Below are positions 1 to 6,764 of a DNA stretch of 8,138 bases, piece after piece. Every line of letters begins with the position of its first letter. The stretch's first letter is position 1. The notes under the pieces are model-generated. The model was given only the letters and a program-made list of their open reading frames with translations, did not search any database and was not told where the DNA came from. The stretch covers positions 1-8,138 of the forward strand of contig DATGHS010000388.1 of NCBI GenBank assembly GCA_035307785.1, read 5' to 3'. This stretch comes from DATGHS01 sp035307785. GTDB lineage: Bacteria; Planctomycetota; Planctomycetia; Gemmatales; Gemmataceae. Made by a program: the position numbers and the translations under genes.

Positions 1-31
1 CGCTAATGCGGGTCACTTTAAACTCCGGAAT

Positions 32-1438
32 TCACGCTAAAACCTCGTGAATCACGTTGCCGTGCACGTCGGTGAGCCGCATGTCGCGGCCGCCGAAGCG
101 GAACGTTAACCGTTTGTGGTCGATGCCCAAGAGATGCAGCATCGTGGCGTGCACGTCGTGGATTTCGACCCGGTCCTTCACGACTTTGTATCCCCACTCA
201 TCGGTTTCGCCAAAGGCAATGCCGGGCCTCACACCGCCGCCGGCCAGCCAGACGCTGAAGCCGAAGGGGTTGTGGTCGCGGCCGTCGCTGCCCTGGGCAA
301 ACGGCGTGCGGCCAAATTCGCCCGCCCAGAAGACGAGCGTGGTTTCGAGCAAGCCGCGCGCTTTTAGATCCTTGAGCAGGCCCGCAATGGGCTGATCGAC
401 AGCGCGGGCATTGTTCTCGTGCCCTTCCTTGAGGCCGCTGTGCTGATCCCAGCGGTCGCCGCTGACTTTCGGGCAAGTTAACTCGATGAAGCGCGCCCCG
501 CGCTCAACCAAGCGGCGAGCCAGCAGGCATTCCGTGCCGAAAATGCGCGTCGGTTCATAGGCATGGTCGAGAGCGTACAGCTTCCGAGTGGCGGGGCTCT
601 CGTTTTGAATCTGCATCAATTCCGGGATCGCCGTTTGCATGCGGAAGGCAGTCTCGTAATTGGCGATGGCCGATTCGATCTCGTCGCTGCCACCGAGCCT
701 CTGCCGAGTGGCTTCGTCGAGTCTTTCCAAGAGCGCAAGTTTGTTTTTCTGCAACTGTGCCGACGATTCGCGCGGCCGTATATTGGCCACCGGCGGATTG
801 GCGGCGCGGAAGATCGAACCCTGATATGCGGCCGGCAGGAAGCCGCTATTGAAATTATCAAGCCCGCCCGGCGGAATTAGCCCGCCATTAAGCACGATGA
901 AGCCCGGCAGGTTTCGGTTCTCGCTCCCCAGGCCATAGCTGGCCCAGGCGCCCATGCTGGGCCGGCCTTGCTGGCCAGAGCCGGTGTGCAGGAAGTAATT
1001 TGCCGTCGTGTGCTCCGAGAAGTTGGAAACAACCGTGCGGACAACGCAAAGGTCATCGGCACACTCGGCAAAGTGCGGCAACAGGTCGCTGACCCATAGG
1101 CCGCTCTGGCCGCGCTGCTTAAATTTCCACGGCGACGCCAGGACTTTGCCCACGTTGTCAAATTGCGTGGGCTCGACCTTGAAGACCGAGTGCGGATCGC
1201 GGCCGTGGTACTTCTCCAACATCGGCTTGTAGTCGAACGTATCGATCTGCGACGGCCCGCCATCCATGTAGAGGAAGATTATGTTGCGGACTTTGGGCGC
1301 GAAGTGGCAAGGAGGGTGATCCGCAGCACGGCCTTCGTCACTCAACAGCGACGCCAGGGCGACGAGGCCGAAGCCATTGGCGCAGCGCTGCAGCATGTCG
1401 CGGCGTGAGAGCGGAGCTAGGAAGCGGCGGCAATGCAT
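32..1438 (-). CDS. DUF1501 family exported protein, probable Tat substrate (468 aa)
   Basis: DUF1501 proteins belong to the alkaline phosphatase/sulfatase-like superfamily; their substrate is unknown. Seen here: an N-terminal twin-arginine segment (SRRDML, residues 11-16; a second RR pair at 4-5), a hydrophobic stretch 21-32 and a likely cleavage near GRA-AD (37-40). The family signature FLYMDGGPSQIDTFD is at 55-69, DQHSG at 331-335, GEFGRTPF at 373-380, GRDHNP at 386-391 and IHDVHATMLHLLGID at 426-440. Asp59, His333, His389, His427, Asp428 and His430 are candidate metal ligands (inference from the fold). The length is normal for the family and the frame is intact. The ATG at 1438 is preceded by AGGA (plus-strand 1445-1448) six bases away; the later Met15 would split the Tat motif. 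It follows the DUF1553 gene by 60 bases, so they probably share an mRNA. The two are a classic planctomycete pair, suggesting a joint role outside the cytoplasm. Family call is secure; function is not known. Confidence 0.95.
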   Translation of the reverse strand: MHCRRFLAPLSRRDMLQRCANGFGLVALASLLSDEGRAADHPPCHFAPKVRNIIFLYMDGGPSQIDTFDYKPMLEKYHGRDPHSVFKVEPTQFDNVGKVLASPWKFKQRGQSGLWVSDLLPHFAECADDLCVVRTVVSNFSEHTTANYFLHTGSGQQGRPSMGAWASYGLGSENRNLPGFIVLNGGLIPPGGLDNFNSGFLPAAYQGSIFRAANPPVANIRPRESSAQLQKNKLALLERLDEATRQRLGGSDEIESAIANYETAFRMQTAIPELMQIQNESPATRKLYALDHAYEPTRIFGTECLLARRLVERGARFIELTCPKVSGDRWDQHSGLKEGHENNARAVDQPIAGLLKDLKARGLLETTLVFWAGEFGRTPFAQGSDGRDHNPFGFSVWLAGGGVRPGIAFGETDEWGYKVVKDRVEIHDVHATMLHLLGIDHKRLTFRFGGRDMRLTDVHGNVIHEVLA

Positions 1439-1462
1439 AAGTGATCCTAAACGCCACGAACC

Positions 1463-1484
1463 CCCAGGGACTTCCGTCCCTGGG
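1463..1484 (-). repeat. Perfect 9-bp hairpin with GGAA (GNRA) tetraloop between the two minus-strand genes
   Basis: The plus strand reads CCCAGGGAC-TTCC-GTCCCTGGG. In the minus-strand mRNA the same site is CCCAGGGAC-GGAA-GTCCCTGGG, a perfect nine-pair stem closed by a GNRA-class tetraloop. It lies between the stop of the DUF1553 gene and the start of the DUF1501 gene, 24 bases before that ATG and clear of its AGGA ribosome site. No T run follows it in the direction of transcription, so a terminator is unlikely. From memory, similar GGGACGGAAGTCCC palindromes are dispersed in planctomycete genomes. It may be a repeat, an mRNA processing or stability element, or both. Confidence 0.75.
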
Positions 1485-1498
1485 CTTTTAAATCCACG

Positions 1499-4400
1499 CT
1501 ATTGCAGCCAGATAAACTCTTTCGCATTCAACAACACGTGCGCCAAGTCAGTCCACACGGAGACATCGCCCTTTGTTTTTCCCGATGCTTGCGCTTGCTC
1601 GTGAAGGAACTCCGCGCACTCCGCCAGTTCGGCCGTCGTCGGTTCGCGCGCGAAGGCTCGCCGATACATCTTGCGAATGCGCTCCGCGTCGGTGCCGACG
1701 CTTTCGACGATCTTCCGCGCCCACAACTCGGCTTGCTGGGTCACGAAGGGATCGTTCAGCAAAATCAATGCCTGAGCCGGGACATTCGATACCGTGCGCC
1801 GGCCAACCGTCGAAAACGGAATCGGCGTGTCGAACGCCAGCAGGAATGACGACAGGAAATTCCGCCGCACCGAGAGATAGACGCTCCTTCGCCCGCCGCC
1901 GTCGAGCGGGCCACTGGGCGGCCGGCCGCGGCCATCCTGGAATTCGTTCAAATAGACCGGCATCGACGGACCGTACATCTGCGGATTCAGCCGGCCGGAA
2001 AGAGCCAGCATCGAATCGCGAATGGCTTCGCCTTCCAGCCGCCGCACCGGCATGTGCTGCCAGAGCAAATTGCGCGGGTCGATCTCTTTCGCCTTGTCGC
2101 TGGCAACGCATGACATTTGATACGCATTCGACAGCACGATCTTGCGAATCAACTTCTTGATCGACCAACCGTCGCGGATGAACTCGCTGGCTAGGTGGTC
2201 CAAGAGTTCCGGGTGCGTCGGCTTCTCTCCCAGAACGCCGAGATTATCGACGCTGGCCACGATGCCCCGGCCCATCAGATGTTGCCAAACGCGGTTGACG
2301 ATCACGCGAGCGATGAACGGGTTCTGCTTGGGATCGGTCATCTGTCGGGCGAGTTCCAATCGGCCGCTGCCCTTCGTGGAGATCGGATGGTTCTTTCCGT
2401 CAAGCGATTCCAGAAGCCGCCGCGGCGTTAGATCGCCCGGCACATGCGGCGAGCCCCGGAGGAAGACATGCTCATCCACGGCCGTGCCGTCTTGAATTGC
2501 GATGGCCAGCCGCGATTCGCGCTGGAACTTGGCTTCCATTCGCTCTTCGGCCTCGGCGTACGGGCGAAAGGCTTCCTTCAGGTGTCTGGTGGAACTTCCC
2601 CACCATTCCGGATGCTCCACCAGCCAGTTCGCGAGCCTGGCCCATATCGTGCTTTGCGGGTCGTTGGGCAAGCCATGCTCCAGCGCATCGACTAAGCTTT
2701 CAAACGCGGCTCGATTTGCCGCAACTACATCCGCAAATGATGTCGACGATTGATCTTTGCCCAAGACAGGAACGGTCGCGGTCGGTGGAAGCGGCGGCAT
2801 CTGTTCGGACTGCACCACCATGGCGACGCCAAAATCCGAACCCGATTCCGCCGTGAATTCAATATGGGCCGGCAAGCCCTTGTAGACGGTCAAATCCTGG
2901 CCGACCCAGCGATATTCCTTGCCGGCCTTGATCGACTGGAATAGCCGGGCGTGCAAAGGCCCCGCGATCAAGACATGCTGGCTCACCGCTGCGTAAACCT
3001 GAGCATTCCCTTTCACCAGATAAAACATTTTGCCGCTGGTGATCGTGAACGAAGGAGTTCGAATCGTGCGCCCCGCCCGCTGTTCACTCCTCAACGCACC
3101 CGCATCCGGTTCGGTCACCGGTGTCCATCGGTCGCTGAAGCGTTCTATTTCCGCCGCAGCCGTTTCGACGAAACGGGGTAAAGAGTTTCGCCAGCGCAGA
3201 TCGCCAAGTTGGGCCGGTCGGGATCCAAAACTTACGTCGTCAGGCAGCCAGGTTTCGTTGGGCCGACTGTAATCGACAACGATTTGAGCGTTTTTAAAGC
3301 TTTCTTGCCAAGCACGTTGTTGCTTGGGCACGTCTTCTTTCGCGCTTTTTCCAACGGCCGCGCCTGGTTGATCCCCCAGGTTTGCTGGCAGCGCTTCCAG
3401 CGCCGGCTTCAGCATCTTCGCCAACTCCCGGCAGATCGCCACGCGGTTCTTCTCACGCAGCGCTTCGAGTTCGCGCAGCGCACAGCGATTCTGCTCCCAG
3501 GCATCGAAGCGCACGAGCCGATAGTTGCTGCTCGACAGGAAGCCGAAGAGCGAGTAGTAGTCCTTCGTCGAAATCGCATCGAATTTGTGGTCGTGGCAGC
3601 GGGCGCAGGCGACCGTCAGGCCAAGGAAGGTTTTCGAGAATACGTCGAGACGATTGTCGAAGCGATCGGCCTCATCTTGCCGCACGTCCACCGGCGAGTG
3701 CAGCTCTTCACCCAAAAACCAGAAGCCGGTGGCGAGGATCGATTCGTTGAAACCCGAAGACTGGAAGCGAGGTTTCGCCAGCAAGTCGCCGGCAATGTGC
3801 TCGGTTACAAACTGATCGTATGGCAAATCCTGATTCAAGGCGCGAATGACGTAATCACGATATTGGTACGCATTCGGCAAGTTGTAATCGAATTCATGTC
3901 CCCGGCTTTCGGCATAGCGAACGAGATCCAGCCAATGGCGGGCCCAGCGTTCGCCGAATTGCGGCGAGGCAAGGAGGTGATCTACCAACTCGGGAAATGC
4001 GGACTGCGGACTGCGGAATGCGGAATCAAGAGCAGCTTCGTTTGGCGGTAGACCCGTGAGGTCGAAGTAAAGGCGGCGGATCAATGCCGATTGATCCGCG
4101 GGAGCGGCAGGTTCGAGGCCGCCTTGCTTCAATTTCGAAAGAATGAAACTATCGATTGCGCTCTGCGGCCAAGTGGTGTTGCGCGTGACGGGAACTTCCG
4201 GGCAGTGTATTGGCCGCCAGGCCCAATGCTCTTGCTTGCGCTTCGCGATATCGATGCCCGGCTTTGGTGCCGAAGTCGAAACAACCGGCGCTCCTGGCCA
4301 CGGCGCGCCCATCTGCACCCATTTCGTGAGATCGGCGATCGCGTTATCGGGCAGCTTGCCCTTCGGCGGCATTTGCAGGTGCACGTTCTTGTAACCGACA

Positions 4401-4666
4401 GCTTCAATCAGTCTGCTCTTCTCGGCGTTGCCAGGCACGATGGCCGCCCCGCGGGCGCCGCCCTGAAGCAAGCCAGCCCGAGTATCGAGCCGAAAGCCGC
4501 TCTTCGGTTCAGCGACTTGGGCGGAGTGACATCGGAAGCAATTCTCAGCAAGTAATGGCCGGATGCGCTTTTCGAAAAATTCATCGCCCTCGTCGGCCTG
4601 TGAGCGGGCGGGCAAGGCGACCATCATGGCAAGGGCGATGGCGGGAATAGTGCGAACGAGTCTCAT
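1499..4666 (-). CDS. PSCyt1-DUF1549-DUF1553 secreted cytochrome c-like protein (1055 aa)
   Basis: This is a large exported planctomycete protein with three family domains in order. A signal peptide (residues 1-25, ending near ARS-QA) is followed by a cytochrome c-like PSCyt1 domain with CFRCH (43-47) and a distal Met in the MPP motif (99-101) that could be the second haem ligand. DUF1549/PSCyt2 spans about 147-385, with FDLTGLPP at 201-208 and a second CxxCH, CARCHDHKFD, at 354-363. A beta-rich insert spans roughly 460-625. DUF1553/PSD1 spans about 768-1030, ending in the usual LLNAKEF. Haem binding and redox chemistry are inferred from the motifs; the biological reaction is unknown. I start at the ATG at 4666 because GGAGAG lies just upstream and a clean signal peptide follows. 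The same frame is open to a TTG at 4696, which would add ten residues before the signal peptide. It is probably the first gene of an operon with the DUF1501 gene. A heptamer tandem repeat lies within its codons at 3996-4026. Confidence 0.95.
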   Translation of the reverse strand: MRLVRTIPAIALAMMVALPARSQADEGDEFFEKRIRPLLAENCFRCHSAQVAEPKSGFRLDTRAGLLQGGARGAAIVPGNAEKSRLIEAVGYKNVHLQMPPKGKLPDNAIADLTKWVQMGAPWPGAPVVSTSAPKPGIDIAKRKQEHWAWRPIHCPEVPVTRNTTWPQSAIDSFILSKLKQGGLEPAAPADQSALIRRLYFDLTGLPPNEAALDSAFRSPQSAFPELVDHLLASPQFGERWARHWLDLVRYAESRGHEFDYNLPNAYQYRDYVIRALNQDLPYDQFVTEHIAGDLLAKPRFQSSGFNESILATGFWFLGEELHSPVDVRQDEADRFDNRLDVFSKTFLGLTVACARCHDHKFDAISTKDYYSLFGFLSSSNYRLVRFDAWEQNRCALRELEALREKNRVAICRELAKMLKPALEALPANLGDQPGAAVGKSAKEDVPKQQRAWQESFKNAQIVVDYSRPNETWLPDDVSFGSRPAQLGDLRWRNSLPRFVETAAAEIERFSDRWTPVTEPDAGALRSEQRAGRTIRTPSFTITSGKMFYLVKGNAQVYAAVSQHVLIAGPLHARLFQSIKAGKEYRWVGQDLTVYKGLPAHIEFTAESGSDFGVAMVVQSEQMPPLPPTATVPVLGKDQSSTSFADVVAANRAAFESLVDALEHGLPNDPQSTIWARLANWLVEHPEWWGSSTRHLKEAFRPYAEAEERMEAKFQRESRLAIAIQDGTAVDEHVFLRGSPHVPGDLTPRRLLESLDGKNHPISTKGSGRLELARQMTDPKQNPFIARVIVNRVWQHLMGRGIVASVDNLGVLGEKPTHPELLDHLASEFIRDGWSIKKLIRKIVLSNAYQMSCVASDKAKEIDPRNLLWQHMPVRRLEGEAIRDSMLALSGRLNPQMYGPSMPVYLNEFQDGRGRPPSGPLDGGGRRSVYLSVRRNFLSSFLLAFDTPIPFSTVGRRTVSNVPAQALILLNDPFVTQQAELWARKIVESVGTDAERIRKMYRRAFAREPTTAELAECAEFLHEQAQASGKTKGDVSVWTDLAHVLLNAKEFIWLQ
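3996..4026. repeat. Heptamer tandem repeat, four units plus a partial, inside the DUF1549 coding region
   Basis: Four consecutive 7-base units of the form A(A/C)TGCGG lie at 3996-4002, 4003-4009, 4010-4016 and 4017-4023, followed by a partial AAT. On the coding (minus) strand they encode about residues 214-224 (DSAFRSPQSAF), in a variable linker between the LTGLPP motif and the LVDHLLASPQFGERWARHW segment. Because the unit is seven bases, gain or loss of one copy would shift the reading frame. Heptamer arrays of this kind are known as dispersed simple repeats in some bacteria. Confidence 0.85.
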
Positions 4667-4670
4667 CCGG

Positions 4671-4676
4671 CTCTCC
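4671..4676 (-). promoter_or_regulatory. Ribosome binding site that decides the DUF1553-gene start
   Basis: On the minus strand GGAGAG ends four bases before the ATG at 4666 (or GGAG ends six bases before). It supports this ATG over the in-frame TTG at 4696, which has no comparable purine-rich site and would put ten residues ahead of the signal peptide. Confidence 0.7.
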
Positions 4677-4754
4677 GCAACTACAGGTGCAAGCAAAAGC
4701 GTGGAGCCGATTCAGGTGGGAGCGGGCAAAACGCAGGAACCGGCCGGCATTCCT

Positions 4755-4783
4755 ATGATACCGATGCAAGCATTTGTTGTCGA
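4755..4783 (-). promoter_or_regulatory. Sigma70-like promoter for the DUF1553-DUF1501 operon
   Basis: Reading the minus strand, TCGACA (plus 4778-4783; five of six to the -35 consensus) is followed by exactly 17 bases and then TATCAT (plus 4755-4760; five of six to the -10 consensus). Transcription would begin near 4748 and leave a leader of about 80 bases before the ATG at 4666. The call rests on consensus match and position only. Confidence 0.45.
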
Positions 4784-4920
4784 ACGCATTTATCCGGTAG
4801 CCCGCAGCGCAAGCAGCGGAATTGCCTTGATTGCCCAGCGGGCTCGGGTCATCGAACAATCGCTATCGACTTCCGTGACCGTTTTTTCGTATTCTCCGGC
4901 ATGGTCGAAATGCACTTGTC

Positions 4921-4927
4921 AGGGAGG
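4921..4927 (+). promoter_or_regulatory. Strong ribosome binding site for the PKD-protein gene
   Basis: AGGGAGG stands eight bases before the ATG at 4936. It is the strongest Shine-Dalgarno-like sequence in the window and fixes the start so that the charged tail and the membrane segment are both included. Confidence 0.75.
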
Positions 4928-4935
4928 ATGCGAAA

Positions 4936-6213
4936 ATGGCCGAGGAAAAGAAAACGAAAGAAGAAACCAAGAAGGTCGGCTGGATAAAGGGCTTAGTAGG
5001 CGCGGCGATGGGATTGTTGTCCGGCGCAGCGGCGATGTACATTTCGCCGCTGGTCGATAGCGTGGTGAAGCCGCCGAAGCCGCTGGCCAACTTCGCCGTC
5101 GAGACGGATGGCCTGACGGCCACTTTCCACAACCGCTTTGCCGGCGAAGGTTGGTGGGATTTCGGCGACGGCTCGCCGCTCGAGCCCGCCGAGCCACAAC
5201 AGGCCTCCATCGCGCATTTGTATGCCAAGCCCGGAACGTATACCGTCAAGCTGATTGTCCGGAACTTCATCGGCGATGAAAACGAGCGTACGGTGCCATT
5301 GCAGGTGACTGTGGACAATAGCAACGTAGCCGTGCCCAAGATCACGTCGCTGCAGGCGGTGGCTGCCGGTCCGCGCTCGGCGCCGGCCACTTTCCGTCTG
5401 GTAGCGGAAGCAGCCAATGCCGAGCGCTGCGTTTGGGACTTGGGCGAAAACAAGCCCCTGGCCGTGGTCACTGATGGCGCCGCGAAGCAAGAGCAGCTCG
5501 TGACGTTTGTCACGCCGGGCGAACACCTGGTGCAAATGCTGGCCCTGAATGGTGAGTACGCGGTGCGGCAAACCGTAAAGATCCAGGTCGATCCTCCCAT
5601 GCCCGGCACGCTCGTGGCTCATGTGTATCTCGCGGACCGGTCCAGCCACGTGCACAAGCGCCAGACGACGCAAACAATTCCGATTTCATTGCCAAGACAA
5701 GCCGGAACCACGTTGCCGATTGATCGCAAGCTGGATGCGCATTCCGGCTACTTGATCACCGAAGCGAAGCTGGGCGCCACCGACCCGGCATTTCGGAATC
5801 TGAAAGTCACGCTGGCGGCCGATCATCGTTCGTTGCAACTCACCGGTGAACTCGTTGTATCCAAGCAATTGATGCAATCGCCGAATCCGCCGATGGTGCC
5901 CGTCATCGTTTCACAAGAGAAACAGATCAACTCGCAAACGGCGCCGGTTGAGCTGGCCACGGCCATCGCGCCGGGCGGTAGCGCCATTTTGCCACTGCCG
6001 CCCCTGCCGGCCGGATCACCACCTGGCCAGCGACAAATCATGCTGGAAATTCTTGACGGGACGACGCCGATCTGGCGCGAAATGTTGCCGGCCAAGAACA
6101 GCGGACTCTACTGGAAGAACCAGCGCTGGGCCATCGCCGCAGAACCAGGAGCAGCGCAACTAAGGATCAGCATCGTGCCCCCCGGCGGCGTGGTGCCGGC
6201 TTCAGCAAACTGA
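4936..6213 (+). CDS. Membrane-anchored PKD-domain protein of unknown function (425 aa)
   Basis: I do not recognise this as a named gene. Residues 1-14 form a Lys/Glu-rich cytoplasmic tail and about 15-37 a single transmembrane helix (GWIKGL...AAAMYI), so the rest should lie outside the cytoplasmic membrane. A PKD (Ig-like beta-sandwich) domain covers about 48-126, with the hallmark WDFGDGS at 74-80 and the HLYAKPGTYTVKLIV strand pair at 94-108. A second, degenerate PKD-like domain follows at about 134-219: WDLG at 167-170 replaces WDFGDG, and TPGEHLVQMLAL matches the late strands. Residues about 221-425 look beta-rich, with proline-rich stretches around 349-365 (LPLPPLPAGSPPG), and match no family I know. 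PKD domains usually mediate protein or glycan contacts; no catalytic motif is visible. Start chosen by AGGGAGG eight bases upstream. It stands alone, diverging from the minus-strand operon and ending at a probable terminator at 6216-6284. Confidence 0.85.
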   Translation: MAEEKKTKEETKKVGWIKGLVGAAMGLLSGAAAMYISPLVDSVVKPPKPLANFAVETDGLTATFHNRFAGEGWWDFGDGSPLEPAEPQQASIAHLYAKPGTYTVKLIVRNFIGDENERTVPLQVTVDNSNVAVPKITSLQAVAAGPRSAPATFRLVAEAANAERCVWDLGENKPLAVVTDGAAKQEQLVTFVTPGEHLVQMLALNGEYAVRQTVKIQVDPPMPGTLVAHVYLADRSSHVHKRQTTQTIPISLPRQAGTTLPIDRKLDAHSGYLITEAKLGATDPAFRNLKVTLAADHRSLQLTGELVVSKQLMQSPNPPMVPVIVSQEKQINSQTAPVELATAIAPGGSAILPLPPLPAGSPPGQRQIMLEILDGTTPIWREMLPAKNSGLYWKNQRWAIAAEPGAAQLRISIVPPGGVVPASAN

Positions 6214-6215
6214 AT

Positions 6216-6284
6216 TACGAGCCGGAAGCGTAAGCGACGGATCATGGCCGTGAGCCGTTGCTTACGCTTCCGGCTCGTATTTTT
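6216..6284 (+). terminator. Long hairpin plus T run after the PKD gene; dispersed-repeat-like palindrome
   Basis: The arms at 6216-6240 and 6255-6279 are complementary at 24 of 25 positions (the exception is a possible G-T pair), around a 14-base loop. Five Ts follow at 6280-6284. It begins three bases after the PKD stop codon, the right place for a factor-independent terminator. The arm sequence (ACGAGCCGGAAGCGTAAGC) resembles, from memory, a palindrome scattered in large numbers through planctomycete genomes. A repeat copy therefore seems to serve as the terminator. The structure is certain; its use as a terminator is inferred. Confidence 0.75.
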
Positions 6285-6295
6285 GGCCGGATTCC

Positions 6296-6301
6296 TACAA
6301 T
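6296..6301 (+). promoter_or_regulatory. Possible -10 element for the DUF971-Mrp genes
   Basis: TACAAT matches the -10 consensus at five of six positions and sits 39 bases before the TTG start, just after the terminator, where a new promoter is expected. No convincing -35 lies 16-18 bases upstream because that stretch is the terminator stem, so the call is weak. Confidence 0.25.
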
Positions 6302-6327
6302 GAAGAAGTGCAACCTGATTGACTCAC

Positions 6328-6332
6328 GGGGA
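6328..6332 (+). promoter_or_regulatory. Ribosome binding site supporting the TTG start of the DUF971 gene
   Basis: GGGGA lies eight bases before TTG at 6341. Upstream in the same frame the first stop is at 6320-6322 and no ATG or GTG intervenes, so TTG is the only start that keeps the conserved N-terminal strand of the domain. Confidence 0.6.
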
Positions 6333-6340
6333 CTCGCATC

Positions 6341-6670
6341 TTGGCATCGGATTCGCTTCGGCCGCTGAAAATCTATCGCGACGGCGACCGGCTCATCATC
6401 GAATGGAGCGATGGCTATCGCGGCGCCATTCCGTTGCAAAAGCTGCGCGACGCATGTCCCTGCGCTACTTGCAACGATAAGCGGCAGCTTCCACCCGATC
6501 CCCTGCGTGTGCTTTCGGAAAAAGAAGTTCAGGCGGGCAGCCCGGTCCCGGTGGCAATGCCGGCCCGGGGAGCGTATGCCTACCAGGTCGTGTGGAACGA
6601 CGGCCACGATAGCGGGATATTCAAACTGGAGTTGCTGCGCGAATTATGTGAGCCAATAACAAAAACATGA
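6341..6670 (+). CDS. DUF971 (GBBH-like N-terminal) zinc-motif protein (109 aa)
   Basis: This is a stand-alone DUF971 domain, the fold that forms the N-terminal zinc-binding part of gamma-butyrobetaine hydroxylase and the C-terminal part of plant HCF101. The pattern is complete: IYRDGDRLIIEWSDG at 11-25, then PLQKLRDACPCATC with Cys39, Cys41 and Cys44, and WNDGHDSGIFKLELLREL at 85-102 with His89. In gamma-butyrobetaine hydroxylase three Cys in the same CxCxxC spacing and one His bind a structural zinc, so zinc binding is expected here. No oxygenase domain is present; the protein is probably an adaptor. Translation starts at TTG with GGGGA eight bases before it. The next gene encodes an Mrp/HCF101-type ATPase, 94 bases downstream, which suggests a shared iron-sulfur role. 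The stop codon's last base is the first base of a palindromic repeat. Domain call secure; cellular role inferred from context. Confidence 0.92.
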   Translation: MASDSLRPLKIYRDGDRLIIEWSDGYRGAIPLQKLRDACPCATCNDKRQLPPDPLRVLSEKEVQAGSPVPVAMPARGAYAYQVVWNDGHDSGIFKLELLRELCEPITKT

Positions 6671-6744
6671 ACCACTGATTGCACGGATAACACGGATACG
6701 AACTGATTGTTTTCTTATCCGTGTTATCCGCGTAAATAGTGGTT
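6670..6744. repeat. Palindromic dispersed-repeat-like element between DUF971 and Mrp genes
   Basis: Arms at 6670-6698 and 6716-6744 are complementary at 25 of 29 positions around a 17-base loop. The inner 15 bases (CGGATAACACGGATA and its complement) are perfect. From memory, sequences of the type ACCACTGATT-CACGGAT-ACACGGAT occur as dispersed repeats in many bacterial genomes, including planctomycetes. It starts on the last base of the DUF971 stop codon and ends 20 bases before the Mrp ATG, leaving the GGAG site at 6752-6755 free. No T run follows, so read-through into the Mrp gene is possible. Confidence 0.8.
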
Positions 6745-6764
6745 GAAATCCGGAGTCCTGCATC

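Larger units (their letters stand above)
4667..4935. other. Divergent intergenic region between the DUF1553 gene and the PKD-protein gene
   Basis: These 269 bases separate two divergent transcription units, so they must hold both promoters. The minus-strand promoter is listed separately. For the plus strand the best candidate is weak: TCGACT at 4866-4871, an 18-base spacer, and TATTCT at 4890-4895. No palindromic repeat of the sort present in the other gaps was found. Open frames run through the region on both strands but have no start context or family signature. Confidence 0.6.

Noticed and set aside
1548..2168. 206-codon minus-strand frame overlapping the DUF1553 domain in another frame
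   Set aside because: The DUF1553 frame has clear domain motifs here; this one has low-complexity Arg/Ala-rich sequence.
3209..4051. 280-codon plus-strand open frame antisense to the DUF1553 gene
   Set aside because: It lies wholly opposite well-conserved DUF1549 codons, shows no family signature, and is typical of shadow frames in GC-rich DNA.
4667..4696. Ten-residue N-terminal extension of the DUF1553 protein from a TTG at 4696
   Set aside because: TTG lacks a ribosome site, whereas the ATG at 4666 has GGAGAG just upstream and directly begins a normal signal peptide.
4563..5060. 165-codon plus-strand frame running across the divergent gap into the PKD gene
   Set aside because: It overlaps the PKD start in a different frame, has no ribosome site, and begins inside the opposing gene's signal region.
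6264..6280. Sequence like the E. coli lac promoter spacer (GCTTCCGGCTCGTAT)
   Set aside because: It is part of the right arm of the hairpin at 6216-6284, and no TTTACA-like -35 stands at the needed distance, so the match is coincidental.
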